A DNA stretch of 11,345 bases from JBBTCJ01 sp038043285 (GCA_038043285.1 JBBTCJ010000025.1:1-11345), one strand, 5' to 3'. Positions 1-7,300 are shown, counted from the first letter of the stretch. The notes: a model not told the origin generated them from the sequence alone. Numbers and translations: made by a program.

Positions 1-1
1 A

Positions 2-814
2 AAATGCGGGGCCGTGCTGTTTACCTCCGCCGGCGGCTTAATGCGAATGCTCGGCGCCGACGCCCGCGAGTTCAATCGTGGTTGGTTCGAGCGCGACCAG
101 GGATATGTCCCCCTCGGCGAGGCGGAAGCCGCTGCGTCCAGCCGTAATGCCGTTCGACTCTTTCGAATGATTCAGAAAAGCCCCATCGCCACCATTGGCG
201 TGTTCGGAGAGAAATGGGGCGGCGGCGCGGAGTTCACCTATTTCCTCGACCTGCGCTACGACGTTCGTTCGCCAGGATACGTTTTCGACCCTCTCACGCG
301 CGAGCAGCGCTGGCAGCAGAAGAACAACTACAATCAGCCGGAGTTGGACTACGCCATCCTTCCGGGTTTCGGCGGCGCGGGCGAGCTCAAGCGGCTCGGA
401 ATGGGTGATTCCGTGGCCTTCGAAGTTTTCGACCAGGGCATGACCGCCGACCGGGCCTATCAGGTGGGCCTTAGCAACGGAGTGTTTGACGACGAACTGG
501 AGGCGTTGCGGCGCGGCTTCGAGCGGGCGCGGGCGATGGCCAAGGACGCCCCCTACTCCCGGGCCTTGTTCAAACTTGAACTCGCCCGCGGCGCGGACGA
601 CGAAACGCTCGCCCAGGAAACGGGCGAGACGTTCAATCCCAGGAAGAATCCCTATATCCAGACGGGGCTGCTCAGCCTGTTGGATCGTGGTCACCGCCAG
701 CCGCCAATGGATTATTCCTGCGCGGACGTTTCGCTTCCCGGATGGACCTACCCCAACGAGAACGGTCTTGCGGACACGGAAACGTTGTCCCGGACCACGG
801 AGGCCAACGGGTAG
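2..814 (+). CDS. Enoyl-CoA hydratase/isomerase (crotonase family), 5'-truncated by the window edge
   Basis: The reading frame is open to the left edge, so the N-terminus lies outside the window. Visible crotonase landmarks, counting the GTG codon at 14 as residue 1: a GAD oxyanion-hole segment (residues 14-16), GGGAE (E73) and NQPE (E110). E73 and E110 align with the two catalytic glutamates of classical enoyl-CoA hydratase (rat Glu144 and Glu164), so a water-adding enzyme is likely. The PGFGGAGELKRLG block after E110 matches the family's PGxGGxxRL motif. An insertion of roughly 15 residues (about 92-106, with DPLTREQRW) separates the strand after GGGAE from QPE and is unusual. The stop lies 24 nt before bcrC, so the two are probably co-transcribed. 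By context it could hydrate the cyclohexadienoyl-CoA made by the reductase (Dch/BzdW role). It lacks the GGGQE-type signature I recall for the ring hydrolase BamA/Oah. About 45-50 residues are probably missing. Confidence 0.8.
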   Translation, partial: KCGAVLFTSAGGLMRMLGADAREFNRGWFERDQGYVPLGEAEAAASSRNAVRLFRMIQKSPIATIGVFGEKWGGGAEFTYFLDLRYDVRSPGYVFDPLTREQRWQQKNNYNQPELDYAILPGFGGAGELKRLGMGDSVAFEVFDQGMTADRAYQVGLSNGVFDDELEALRRGFERARAMAKDAPYSRALFKLELARGADDETLAQETGETFNPRKNPYIQTGLLSLLDRGHRQPPMDYSCADVSLPGWTYPNENGLADTETLSRTTEANG

Positions 815-828
815 CCGTTGCCCCCATT

Positions 829-832
829 GGAG
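829..832 (+). promoter_or_regulatory. Ribosome binding site that decides the bcrC start
   Basis: GGAG lies 6 nt before the GTG at 839. The in-frame TTG at 818 has no comparable purine run and would begin 3 nt after the upstream stop, so GTG 839 is preferred. Confidence 0.5.
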
Positions 833-838
833 AATGCC

Positions 839-1993
839 GTGAATGCACAGGAAACCGTACAACACTGCCGCGAACTCCTCGATCTCCTTCCCGCCGAAGC
901 CTTGGCAAAGGCGCGGGACAAACACCCCGAGGTCGGCGGCTTCGCGGTCTTTCCGGTGTACGCTCCGGTCGAGATCGTCCACGCCGCAGGCCTGATGCCC
1001 GTCGGACTGTTCGGCGCCGGCAACCGCGTCGAGCTTTCCCACGCGGAATCGCGCTTTCAGTCGTTTATTTGCTCCATCGCCAAGAGCACCTTGGAACTGT
1101 TTCTCCGCGGCGATATGAAGGACTTTCACGGCGTGGTCTTCAGTTCCATCTGCGACGTCGCCCGAAACCTCGCTAGCCTGGTGAAGCGCAACGCTCCCGA
1201 TCTGTACGTCGAATACCTGCACTTGCCCCAGAACGGCTACTGTGAGCAGTCCAGGCGGTTTGGCCGCGCGGAGCTGGAGCGATTCCGCGCCAATCTCTCC
1301 AAACATCTTGGCCGTCCCATCGCCACCGAGGCCATTGCACGGAGCACCTTGCTGTACAACCAGGTGCGAGGTTGCATTCGAGATCTGTACGAGCATCGCC
1401 GCCGACACCCCACGTCCATCGCCGCCGCCAGCCTGTATGCCGTCATCCAGGCCGGCACGCGCATGATGCCCGAAGACTACCTCCCGCTGCTGCGCGATTT
1501 CCGCGACGAGATCAGAATCACTCCGGTCCGCGAGCGCGACGGCGTCAAAGTGGTCATCGAGGGCGCCTTCTGCGAGCAACCTCCGATTGGTTTGCTGGAG
1601 GTCATCGAGGCCGGTGGATGCGTGGTGCAGGACGACGACATGATGGTCGGCTGGCGACTGTTCGAACAGGACGTTGTCTCCAACGGCGATCCTCTGTCCG
1701 CGCTCGCTGACGCGTACCTGAAGCACAGTGTGTATACCTCCGTCCGCCACGATCGTGACCGCCCGCGGACCGAGGGCTTGTTGCAACGCGTGACCAACGC
1801 CGGCGCGGAGGCCGTTCTCTTTGCCCCGGCCAAGTTCTGTGAACCCGCCCTCCTCGACTACGTCCTGTTCCGCCGAAAGCTTGAGGAAAAGGGCGTCCAG
1901 CATCTGAAAGTCGAGTTCGAGGAGAAGATGTGGACCTTTGAAGCGACCCGGACCGAGGTGGAAACCTTCGCGGAGTCCATGTTGTTTGACTGA
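839..1993 (+). CDS. bcrC: Class I benzoyl-CoA reductase subunit C (BcrC/BzdN type)
   Basis: Predicted 384-aa cytoplasmic iron-sulfur protein of the 2-hydroxyacyl-CoA dehydratase fold. With BcrB it forms the module that binds benzoyl-CoA and reduces the ring. Family marks: VYAPVEIVHAAGLMPVGLFG near residues 40-59, QSFICSIAKSTLEL (C78), FSSICDVARNLAS (C105), and a C-terminal block with KFCEPALLDYVL (C334) followed by EFEEK and ending TFAESMLF. C78, C105 and C334 are the likely [4Fe-4S] ligands, by analogy with the three-cysteine pattern of HgdB-like subunits. The length matches the family, which I recall as about 380-390 aa. The GTG start is chosen for its GGAG. It lies 24 nt after the crotonase gene and 96 nt before bcrB, with an inverted repeat GGGAAAC-C-GTTTCCC at 2006-2020 in that spacer. 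A different aromatic or alicyclic acyl-CoA substrate, for example a methylbenzoyl-CoA, cannot be excluded. Confidence 0.88.
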   Translation: MNAQETVQHCRELLDLLPAEALAKARDKHPEVGGFAVFPVYAPVEIVHAAGLMPVGLFGAGNRVELSHAESRFQSFICSIAKSTLELFLRGDMKDFHGVVFSSICDVARNLASLVKRNAPDLYVEYLHLPQNGYCEQSRRFGRAELERFRANLSKHLGRPIATEAIARSTLLYNQVRGCIRDLYEHRRRHPTSIAAASLYAVIQAGTRMMPEDYLPLLRDFRDEIRITPVRERDGVKVVIEGAFCEQPPIGLLEVIEAGGCVVQDDDMMVGWRLFEQDVVSNGDPLSALADAYLKHSVYTSVRHDRDRPRTEGLLQRVTNAGAEAVLFAPAKFCEPALLDYVLFRRKLEEKGVQHLKVEFEEKMWTFEATRTEVETFAESMLFD

Positions 1994-2089
1994 CGCAGGA
2001 GGCCGGGGAAACCGTTTCCCATTACGCCAGGCAACCGACCCCGAACCGCGGGCTGATGCCACGAGCGGGGCTATTTTCAGGAGTTCCGA

Positions 2090-3379
2090 ATGTCTACAGT
2101 CAAGGTTCCGACGCGCGATTATCGCGGGACAATCCACCAGTTGTCGCGCGACATCATGACCGACTGGATGAGCCAGTTGAAATCCGCCGCCGGCAATGGC
2201 GTACCGTCCGCCTATCTTATGATCAGCGGCAACTGCGTCGAGATCCTCCGCTGTTTCGACATCCTCCCCGTATTTCCCGAAATCAACGCCCTGCAGTTGG
2301 CGATCCGCAAGAACTCGTTGCCCTACATCATCAAGAGCGAGGAGATCGGTTATGCCTCGGACAACTGCGCCTATGTGAAAGCCGACATCGGCTTCACCCT
2401 CTGCGGCGGCGTTGGCGAGAATGGGACGATCCCCAAACCCACCGTGATCATCTGCAACTTCGTCGGCTGCAACGTCTACATCAAGTGGTTCGAGCATTGC
2501 GCCGAAATACTCGGCGTCCCCATGGTCATGCTGGACATCCCTTTCGTCCGCGAGGAAGGCCCCAGCCGCGAAGACGTTGATTACGTCATGTGCCAGCTCC
2601 GCGACCTCATCGAAGTGTGCGAAAAGCTGACCGGCAAGAAGTTCGACATCGATCGCCTCCGCGAGATTCTTCGTTACTCCGCCCGCGCCGAAGAAGGCTG
2701 GAGCCGTGCCAAGTCGCTCTGCAAGCGCCGCCCGGCCCCCTTCGACGCCTACTTCGACAGCATCAACATGATGGGTCCGATCAACGCCCTTCGCGGCACG
2801 AAGGAAGCGGCCGATTACTTCGACGTCGTCGTTGACGCTTACGAGAAGATGGTCGAAGACGGAATCGGCGTCCTTGATGAGGAGCGATTCCGCATCGTCG
2901 TCGAGGGTCCGCCTCCCTACCCCTACTACCGCAACTTCCGCAACCTCTTTGAAACGTGGAAGGCCGTCGCCGTCCAGAGCACTTACTCCACCGTCGGCGG
3001 AACCTGGGAGTTCGGCTTCCGCCACGACCCGGACCACCCCCTGGAAAGCATCGCCGAGCAGATGATCATGCACAACCTATGCAACCGGTCGATGCTCGAG
3101 CGCTATCGCCAGATCCGAACCTACGTCGAGGACTGGGAGGCCGACGCCTTGGTCATTCACAGCATCAAGAGCTGCCGCCTGTTTTCCGCGGGGCAAGGCG
3201 ACATGCGCGAGCACTTCACCAAGGATCTCGGAATCCCCACGCTCATGGTGGAGTCCGACCTGGAGGATCCGCGCTATTACGCCGAAGCCCAGATGAAGAA
3301 CCGCATCGATGCCTTCTTTGAATCCTTGCAATACAAGCGATTGCGCGAAGCCGGCGGGCAACGAACAGTCGCGGTCTAA
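2090..3379 (+). CDS. bcrB: Class I benzoyl-CoA reductase subunit B (BcrB/BzdO type)
   Basis: Predicted 429-aa partner of BcrC in the substrate-reducing module. The ATG follows CAGGAG at a spacing of about 7 nt. The body has many cysteines, including C93 (SDNCAYVK), C105, C122 and C127 (ICNFVGCNVY). The C-terminal HSIKSCRLFSAGQGDMREHF (C362) leads into ESDLEDPRYY and a closing MKNRIDAFFESL helix, which is the signature I associate with BcrB/BzdO. C93, C127 and C362 are candidate [4Fe-4S] ligands, assigned by position only. It also carries GPPPYPYYRNFRNLFE (about 282-297), followed by a WEFGF segment. The stop is only 12 nt before bcrA, so translation is probably coupled. No signal peptide or membrane segment is visible. 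A single-copy 2-hydroxyacyl-CoA dehydratase subunit is less likely because BcrA- and BcrD-type genes follow. Confidence 0.9.
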   Translation: MSTVKVPTRDYRGTIHQLSRDIMTDWMSQLKSAAGNGVPSAYLMISGNCVEILRCFDILPVFPEINALQLAIRKNSLPYIIKSEEIGYASDNCAYVKADIGFTLCGGVGENGTIPKPTVIICNFVGCNVYIKWFEHCAEILGVPMVMLDIPFVREEGPSREDVDYVMCQLRDLIEVCEKLTGKKFDIDRLREILRYSARAEEGWSRAKSLCKRRPAPFDAYFDSINMMGPINALRGTKEAADYFDVVVDAYEKMVEDGIGVLDEERFRIVVEGPPPYPYYRNFRNLFETWKAVAVQSTYSTVGGTWEFGFRHDPDHPLESIAEQMIMHNLCNRSMLERYRQIRTYVEDWEADALVIHSIKSCRLFSAGQGDMREHFTKDLGIPTLMVESDLEDPRYYAEAQMKNRIDAFFESLQYKRLREAGGQRTVAV

Positions 3380-3391
3380 GGAGGAGAGCCT

Positions 3392-4228
3392 ATGAACTAC
3401 GCCGTCGGAATCGACGTCGGGAGCACCCAGACCAAAGCCGTGGCCCTCGACACCGCTCGAGCCGTTGTCGCCCGCGCCCTCATCGACACCGGCGCCAACG
3501 TGAAACGCGCCGGCCAGAGGGCCCTCGACGCCCTGATCGAAACCGCCGGAATTGCCCGCGGCGACGTCAAGTTTGTCGTCGGAACGGGGTACGGCCGGTA
3601 CAAGATCGAAGCCGGCGACACCCAGGTCACGGAGATCTCGTGCCACGCCCGCGGGGCGCACCTCCTGTTCCCCAGTACGCGAACGGTGATCGACATGGGT
3701 GGACAGGACACCAAAGCCATCAAGATCGGCCCCGAGGGCGACGTTTTGGACTTCTGCATGAACGACAAATGCGCCGCCGGAACCGGGCGATTTCTGGCCG
3801 GGGCGGCCGAGGTGCTGGGGCTGAAGCTCGACGAAATCGGAGGAATCTCGCTTCGCGGGAGAAACCCCATTCGACTCACCAGCGTCTGCACCGTCTTCGT
3901 CGAGTCCGACATCCTCTCTCATCTTGCGCAAAACCAGAAGATTGAAGACATCCTCGCCGGCGTCCACGAAGCCATCGCCACCCGAACTGTCGGACTCGTT
4001 CGCCGTGTGGGCATTGAGCCGCAGATCACCTTCACCGGCGGCGTTGCCCGCAACGTCGGCATGGTGAAGGCCCTCGAGGGAAAGCTCGGCATGGAACTCA
4101 ACGCCGATCCCGAGGCCCATTTCTGCGGCGCACTCGGGGCAGCTCTTTTCGCCATGGACCACGTGCTGGCGGCCTACCAACCTACCGTGGCCGTCGGCGC
4201 CGAACCCGCGGTCTGGGTCGACGAATGA
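3392..4228 (+). CDS. bcrA: Benzoyl-CoA reductase ATPase subunit A (BcrA/BzdP type, BadF/BadG/BcrA/BcrD family)
   Basis: Predicted 278-aa ASKHA-fold ATPase. ATP hydrolysis by the A/D pair is coupled to electron transfer from ferredoxin through a subunit-bridging [4Fe-4S] cluster to the B/C module. Visible in order: phosphate-1 loop GIDVGSTQTKAV (6-17), phosphate-2 loop VIDMGGQDTKAI (99-110), NDKCAAGTGRFL with C127, SVCTVFVESDI with C166, and the adenosine-site motif FTGGVARNVGMV. C127 and C166 fall at the same residue numbers as the cluster ligands I recall for the dehydratase activator HgdC. The start is supported by AAGGAGGAGA just upstream. The canonical GGQD loop suggests full ATPase activity. 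I assign A rather than D from gene order and the intact loop. It is compact, as in Bzd-type enzymes. Confidence 0.85.
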   Translation: MNYAVGIDVGSTQTKAVALDTARAVVARALIDTGANVKRAGQRALDALIETAGIARGDVKFVVGTGYGRYKIEAGDTQVTEISCHARGAHLLFPSTRTVIDMGGQDTKAIKIGPEGDVLDFCMNDKCAAGTGRFLAGAAEVLGLKLDEIGGISLRGRNPIRLTSVCTVFVESDILSHLAQNQKIEDILAGVHEAIATRTVGLVRRVGIEPQITFTGGVARNVGMVKALEGKLGMELNADPEAHFCGALGAALFAMDHVLAAYQPTVAVGAEPAVWVDE

Positions 4229-4264
4229 GACAAGCTCCCGTTTCAGTTTTCCGATCGGCGAGCT

Positions 4265-4280
4265 GCGGGCTTCAGCCCGC
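4265..4280. repeat. REP-like palindrome
   Basis: GCGGGCT-TC-AGCCCGC is a 7-bp perfect inverted repeat with a 2-nt centre. Short GC palindromes of this form are frequent between genes in GC-rich genomes. Only one copy is present in this window, so repeat-family membership is an inference. Confidence 0.4.
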
Positions 4281-4490
4281 GCGGCGGCGCGCGCTGCGAC
4301 TCCCCTCGGTTCTCCGCACGCCCCAATCGGCACGATGCAAGCGCGACCGGAAACAGACCGTCCGATCGGAGGGAAGCTGGTTTCACCAGAGCCACGGCCG
4401 TCAGCAAGCGGATCGTCTCTGCGCTGTCCGTACCGACACCGTAAGGGAGCGGGCGGGGCGTACCGCGAACGCATTCAGAAGCGAAACTCG

Positions 4491-4497
4491 AAGGAGG
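4491..4497 (+). promoter_or_regulatory. Strong ribosome binding site that decides the bcrD start
   Basis: AAGGAGG lies 5 nt before the GTG at 4503. Family alignment also begins right there (NYIAGVDLG), so the 56 extra codons of the open frame back to 4335 are not translated. Confidence 0.8.
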
Positions 4498-4502
4498 TTT
4501 TC

Positions 4503-5324
4503 GTGAACTACATTGCCGGAGTGGACTTGGGCGCTGGGGCGACGAAGACCGTCATCATCGACGAAGGCAGCGAGGTCGTCGGTCGTGGACTCGTTAAAAC
4601 CCGCGCCGACTTCAACGCCGTCGCCGGGCAGTGCCTTGCCGCCGCGTGCGAGCAGGCAGGGATTACCCGTGAACAGGTGCGTTACCTTGCGTCCACCGGC
4701 CTGGGGCGCTACAGCCTCACCGATCGCGACTTGCAGATCACCGATTTGACCTGCGCCGCGGCGGGTTCGCACGCGGTGTTCCCCGATACCGCGTTCGTCA
4801 TCGACATGGGTGCCCAGTGCACCCGAGCCATCGCGCTTCGTGACGGTGGAAAGGTCAAGAGTTTTCGCACCAATGAAAAGTGCGCGGCTGGAAGCGGCGG
4901 CTTCCTCGAACGCATCTGCCGCTATCTAGAGGTTAAGCTCGAGGATATCGGGGCTCTTTCGCTCCAGGCGACCGACCCGCAGCCCATCAGCAGCGTCTGC
5001 GCCGTACTCGCCGAATCAGAGATCATCAATCACGTCTCCGAGGGGCGCTCGGTGCCCGACATCATCCGGGGTGCGCATGAATCGCTGGCGGCACGCGCCT
5101 TGAGTCAATTGAAGATGGTCGGCTGCAACGCCCCCGTCGTCTTCATCGGAGGCGTCGCCCTGCAGGAAGGAATGGTGGAGGCCTGCCGAAAGCGGTTCGG
5201 CACCGACGTGCTCGTGCCGGAACATCCTTCGCACATAGCCGCCTACGGGGCCGCCCTTCTCGGATGGAAACGCTGCAAGCGGCGTGAAGAATTAGCCTGC
5301 GTCGGCGTCGCGGCCGTTGGATAG
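4503..5324 (+). CDS. bcrD: Benzoyl-CoA reductase ATPase subunit D (BcrD/BzdQ type)
   Basis: Predicted 273-aa second ATPase subunit, pairing with BcrA around a shared [4Fe-4S] cluster. It has GVDLGAGATKTV (6-17), VIDMGAQCTRAI (99-110), NEKCAAGSGGFLERICRYL with C127, SSVCAVLAESEIIN with C166, and FIGGVALQEGMV. The cluster cysteines occupy the same residue numbers as in the preceding gene. The phosphate-2 loop reads GAQC where BcrA has GGQD, so the usual aspartate is a cysteine (C106). As I recall them, BcrD proteins also deviate here (a GALHG-like loop) and share the GSGxFLExxxRYL and CAVLAE segments, which is why I assign D. The GTG start follows an excellent AAGGAGG. The last 20 or so residues (KRCKRREELACVG) look unstructured. 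It is the last gene of the operon, ending 51 nt from the stop of the opposing glycosyltransferase gene, with no obvious terminator between them. Confidence 0.83.
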   Translation: MNYIAGVDLGAGATKTVIIDEGSEVVGRGLVKTRADFNAVAGQCLAAACEQAGITREQVRYLASTGLGRYSLTDRDLQITDLTCAAAGSHAVFPDTAFVIDMGAQCTRAIALRDGGKVKSFRTNEKCAAGSGGFLERICRYLEVKLEDIGALSLQATDPQPISSVCAVLAESEIINHVSEGRSVPDIIRGAHESLAARALSQLKMVGCNAPVVFIGGVALQEGMVEACRKRFGTDVLVPEHPSHIAAYGAALLGWKRCKRREELACVGVAAVG

Positions 5325-5375
5325 CGACGACTCAACGCGCGCTGCACCCGGCTGACACACGCCCAGGTGCCGACG

Positions 5376-6983
5376 TCAGATCCGGCGGAGCGATCCTGCG
5401 CCCACGACGCCGTCTTCCTCGCACGGCGTATCGCCAGTCTGGCCCGGAACTCCAGTTGAGTGAAAACGATCCGACGGCGTGACCACGGTCCGCGAGGCCC
5501 GGCGCCGAGACTTTGCCGGCGGGGATACGCCGCTGCCCGGCGAGGTCGCCGCGGTGGCGGAAGGCCGGCGCTCCCCGCGGGTCGTCCGTTGGTAGCTTCC
5601 GTCCTCTTTGCCGCGGATCTCCCTTTCGGCCTGCAACCAATCCGACTGGGGCGTGCCCGGACGACCGTCGCGAATGCGTTCAGCGTAAACCCGCTGGGCC
5701 CGTTCACGGATCTTGCCCATCAACGGGTCGTTCGCATCCTCGCCATGGGGCGCATCGTCGGCGGGAGACGCATGGCCGGTTGTACCCAGTCGGTAAGCCG
5801 GATCATCGGCTCCACGCCGCGAAACCTCGTACAGCCCTTCGGTAATCGACGCGGCGTGGTCCCACGTAAACCGGCGCTCCGCCTCGCGGCGGCCGTTGCG
5901 GCCCATTCGCTCGGCTCCACTACGATCGGCAAGCAGCCGACCAAGACCGGAACGAAGCTCCTCCACGCTCAGGTCGACGATGATCCCGGTCTCGTTTTCG
6001 GTGACAAACTCCTTCGGACCGCCTGTTCGTGTCGCCACGACCGGTTTGGCGGCGCTCCAGGCTTCGAGAATGACGATTCCGAACGGCTCATTGCGGCTTG
6101 GAACGCACACCACGTCCGAGGATTTGAACAGATCGATCAGCGGTTGCCCGGTTTGGTACCCGACGAATCGCGTCGTGCCGTTGGACCCGATCGCGCCGGC
6201 GCGATCCTCCAGCCCGGCGCGCATATCCCCATCGCCCGCGAAGACCACCTTCGTTCGCGGGTGCTCCGCGCGAAGACTCGGCACGGTCTCCAGCAGCATG
6301 TCCGGTCCCTTCTGCCAGGCCATCCGCCCCGCAAAAAGGATCATCGGATCATCCACACCGACATCGTACCGCCGTCGCGTCGCCCGGACGTCCACGGCCG
6401 TGTCGTACTTCCCAACGTCCACGCCGTTGTACACCACCGACAACTTGTCGCCCGGAACCCCGTAGCACCACTGCGTTTCGTCGGCCAACGCCTTGGACAC
6501 GCAGATCACGCGGTCGGCGATGTACGTACCCTCCCACTCCAGGTGCCGGATGCGCACCGAAGTCGGATCGCCTCGGAACGCGTTTCCGCAGCGCCCGAAC
6601 TCCGTCGAGTGAATGGTCAGCATCACCGGTCGGCGATGTTCGTTCTTGATCCGCGACAGTGCCTGCGTGGTCAGCCAATCATGCCCGTGCACAATGTCGA
6701 ACGGTCGCCCCACGTGCGCCTCCGTCTCCGCGACATGCCACGCGATGCTGTCGCACATCCGAGCCACGTAGGTCACGAAATCGCAGTTTGGATCGAACGG
6801 GCAGCGGTGATAGTGCACGCCTTCGATGAAGTCGTACCGCGTCTGATTGGCGCCCATCCGTGTAAACAGATGAACCTCGTGCCCGCGCCGTGAAAGCGCG
6901 GCCGCAAGTTCCGAGACGTGCGCCGCCAAACCTCCGACGGCGATGGAGTGCAACGACTCCCACGACAGTAGTGCGATCCTCAC
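5376..6983 (-). CDS. GT-B glycosyltransferase, family 4, with C-terminal DUF2934-like segment
   Basis: Predicted 535-aa cytoplasmic retaining glycosyltransferase resembling glycogen-synthase-like GT4 enzymes. Donor and acceptor are unknown. N-terminal domain: GGLAAHVSELAAALSRRGHEVHLFTR (17-42), DIVHGHDW (96-103), TIHSTEFG (123-130), ADRVICVSK (156-164). C-terminal domain: LFAGRMAWQKGPDMLL (216-231), VFAGDGDMR, and the nucleotide-sugar E-x7-E motif with E299 and E307 in NEPFGIVILEAW, then TGGPKEFV. Residues about 420-458 (DPLMGKIRERAQRVYAERI to DWLQAEREI) match the DUF2934 pattern. The last 75 or so residues are basic, low-complexity and probably disordered. The start is GTG: the conserved fold begins exactly there (RIALLSWES) and AGGAG sits 8 nt upstream. 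An in-frame start 30 codons earlier adds only unlike sequence. It runs opposite to the bcr operon and is probably a separate unit. Confidence 0.85.
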   Translation of the reverse strand: MRIALLSWESLHSIAVGGLAAHVSELAAALSRRGHEVHLFTRMGANQTRYDFIEGVHYHRCPFDPNCDFVTYVARMCDSIAWHVAETEAHVGRPFDIVHGHDWLTTQALSRIKNEHRRPVMLTIHSTEFGRCGNAFRGDPTSVRIRHLEWEGTYIADRVICVSKALADETQWCYGVPGDKLSVVYNGVDVGKYDTAVDVRATRRRYDVGVDDPMILFAGRMAWQKGPDMLLETVPSLRAEHPRTKVVFAGDGDMRAGLEDRAGAIGSNGTTRFVGYQTGQPLIDLFKSSDVVCVPSRNEPFGIVILEAWSAAKPVVATRTGGPKEFVTENETGIIVDLSVEELRSGLGRLLADRSGAERMGRNGRREAERRFTWDHAASITEGLYEVSRRGADDPAYRLGTTGHASPADDAPHGEDANDPLMGKIRERAQRVYAERIRDGRPGTPQSDWLQAEREIRGKEDGSYQRTTRGERRPSATAATSPGSGVSPPAKSRRRASRTVVTPSDRFHSTGVPGQTGDTPCEEDGVVGAGSLRRI

Positions 6984-6991
6984 CGGCCGTT

Positions 6992-6996
6992 CTCCT
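6992..6996 (-). promoter_or_regulatory. Ribosome binding site that decides the glycosyltransferase start
   Basis: On the minus strand AGGAG lies 8 nt before the GTG at 6983. A nearby ATG in another frame runs into TGA after 7 codons, so it cannot be the start. Confidence 0.6.
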
Positions 6997-7257
6997 GCGT
7001 CATGTTTCGGGCGAACTCGAATCCATCCTTGCTCTTGCGTCCGTCGTTCCGGCCCCAGCCAAACCGGATGCACTTTCGTACATCATGTCCATCGAAAACC
7101 CGCCCGTGGTTCTGTAGCAGAACCTTGTAAACCGCGTCGGTTATCTAGGCCGCCGCCTCGCGCCCCCATTGTCGGATGGCGAACGGCAGTGCCCACGGCA
7201 TCCGGCGTTCTCGACGGGTTCCGTCGCACGGTAATTCGAGGACGTGCATCCGCCTAC

Positions 7258-7289
7258 ACGGCAGCAGGTCGGTCCCCCCCTGCTGCCGT
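7258..7289 (-). terminator. Hairpin after tRNA-Asp, possible transcript end
   Basis: The 11-bp perfect stem ACGGCAGCAGG / CCTGCTGCCGT with a 10-nt loop begins 12 nt beyond the tRNA 3' end in the direction of transcription. No T-run follows on the minus strand, so it is not a canonical intrinsic terminator. It may stop or trim the tRNA precursor. Confidence 0.4.
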
Positions 7290-7300
7290 CTCAGCGTCAT

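Larger units (their letters stand above)
4229..4502 (+). other. Intra-operon spacer between the two ATPase genes
   Basis: A 274-nt non-coding stretch, long for an operon whose other gaps are 12-96 nt. It contains a REP-like palindrome (4265-4280), and the octamer CCGATCGG occurs twice, at 4251-4258 and 4362-4369. The second copy sits in a perfect 10-bp palindrome, TCCGATCGGA (4361-4370). Open frames here have arginine- and serine-rich compositions without family features, so I read no gene. An internal promoter or RNA processing site is possible, but no clear -35/-10 pair is visible. Confidence 0.5.
6984..7300. other. Intergenic region between the glycosyltransferase gene and tRNA-Asp
   Basis: 317 nt without a convincing gene. 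It holds a small perfect hairpin at 7108-7124 (GGTTCTG-TAG-CAGAACC) and a larger one at 7258-7289 (listed separately). A promoter for the glycosyltransferase gene should lie here, but I see no convincing -35/-10 pair. Confidence 0.5.

Noticed and set aside
2..814. Ring hydrolase BamA/Oah identity for the crotonase
   Set aside because: It has GGGAE and a different downstream pattern from the GGGQE-type BamA sequence I recall, and both hydratase glutamates are present.
38..3073. 1011-aa open frame on the minus strand across the bcr genes
   Set aside because: It lies opposite four well-supported genes and has no family features. Long antisense frames are expected from GC-rich codon use with few stops.
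3077..4474. 465-aa open frame on the minus strand opposite bcrB, bcrA and the spacer
   Set aside because: It is a shadow of bcrA, whose ATP and cysteine motifs are unambiguous on the plus strand.
4335..4502. A 56-codon N-terminal extension of bcrD
   Set aside because: The extension is unlike the family, and the GTG at 4503 has an ideal RBS and matches the conserved N-terminus.
839..5324. A 2-hydroxyacyl-CoA dehydratase with its activator
   Set aside because: Those systems use a single homodimeric activator. Here two distinct ATPase subunits and BcrC/BcrB C-terminal signatures are present.
5460..6893. 477-aa open frame on the plus strand opposite the glycosyltransferase gene
   Set aside because: Its composition is rich in Arg, His and Pro without motifs. 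The minus-strand frame carries complete GT4 motifs.
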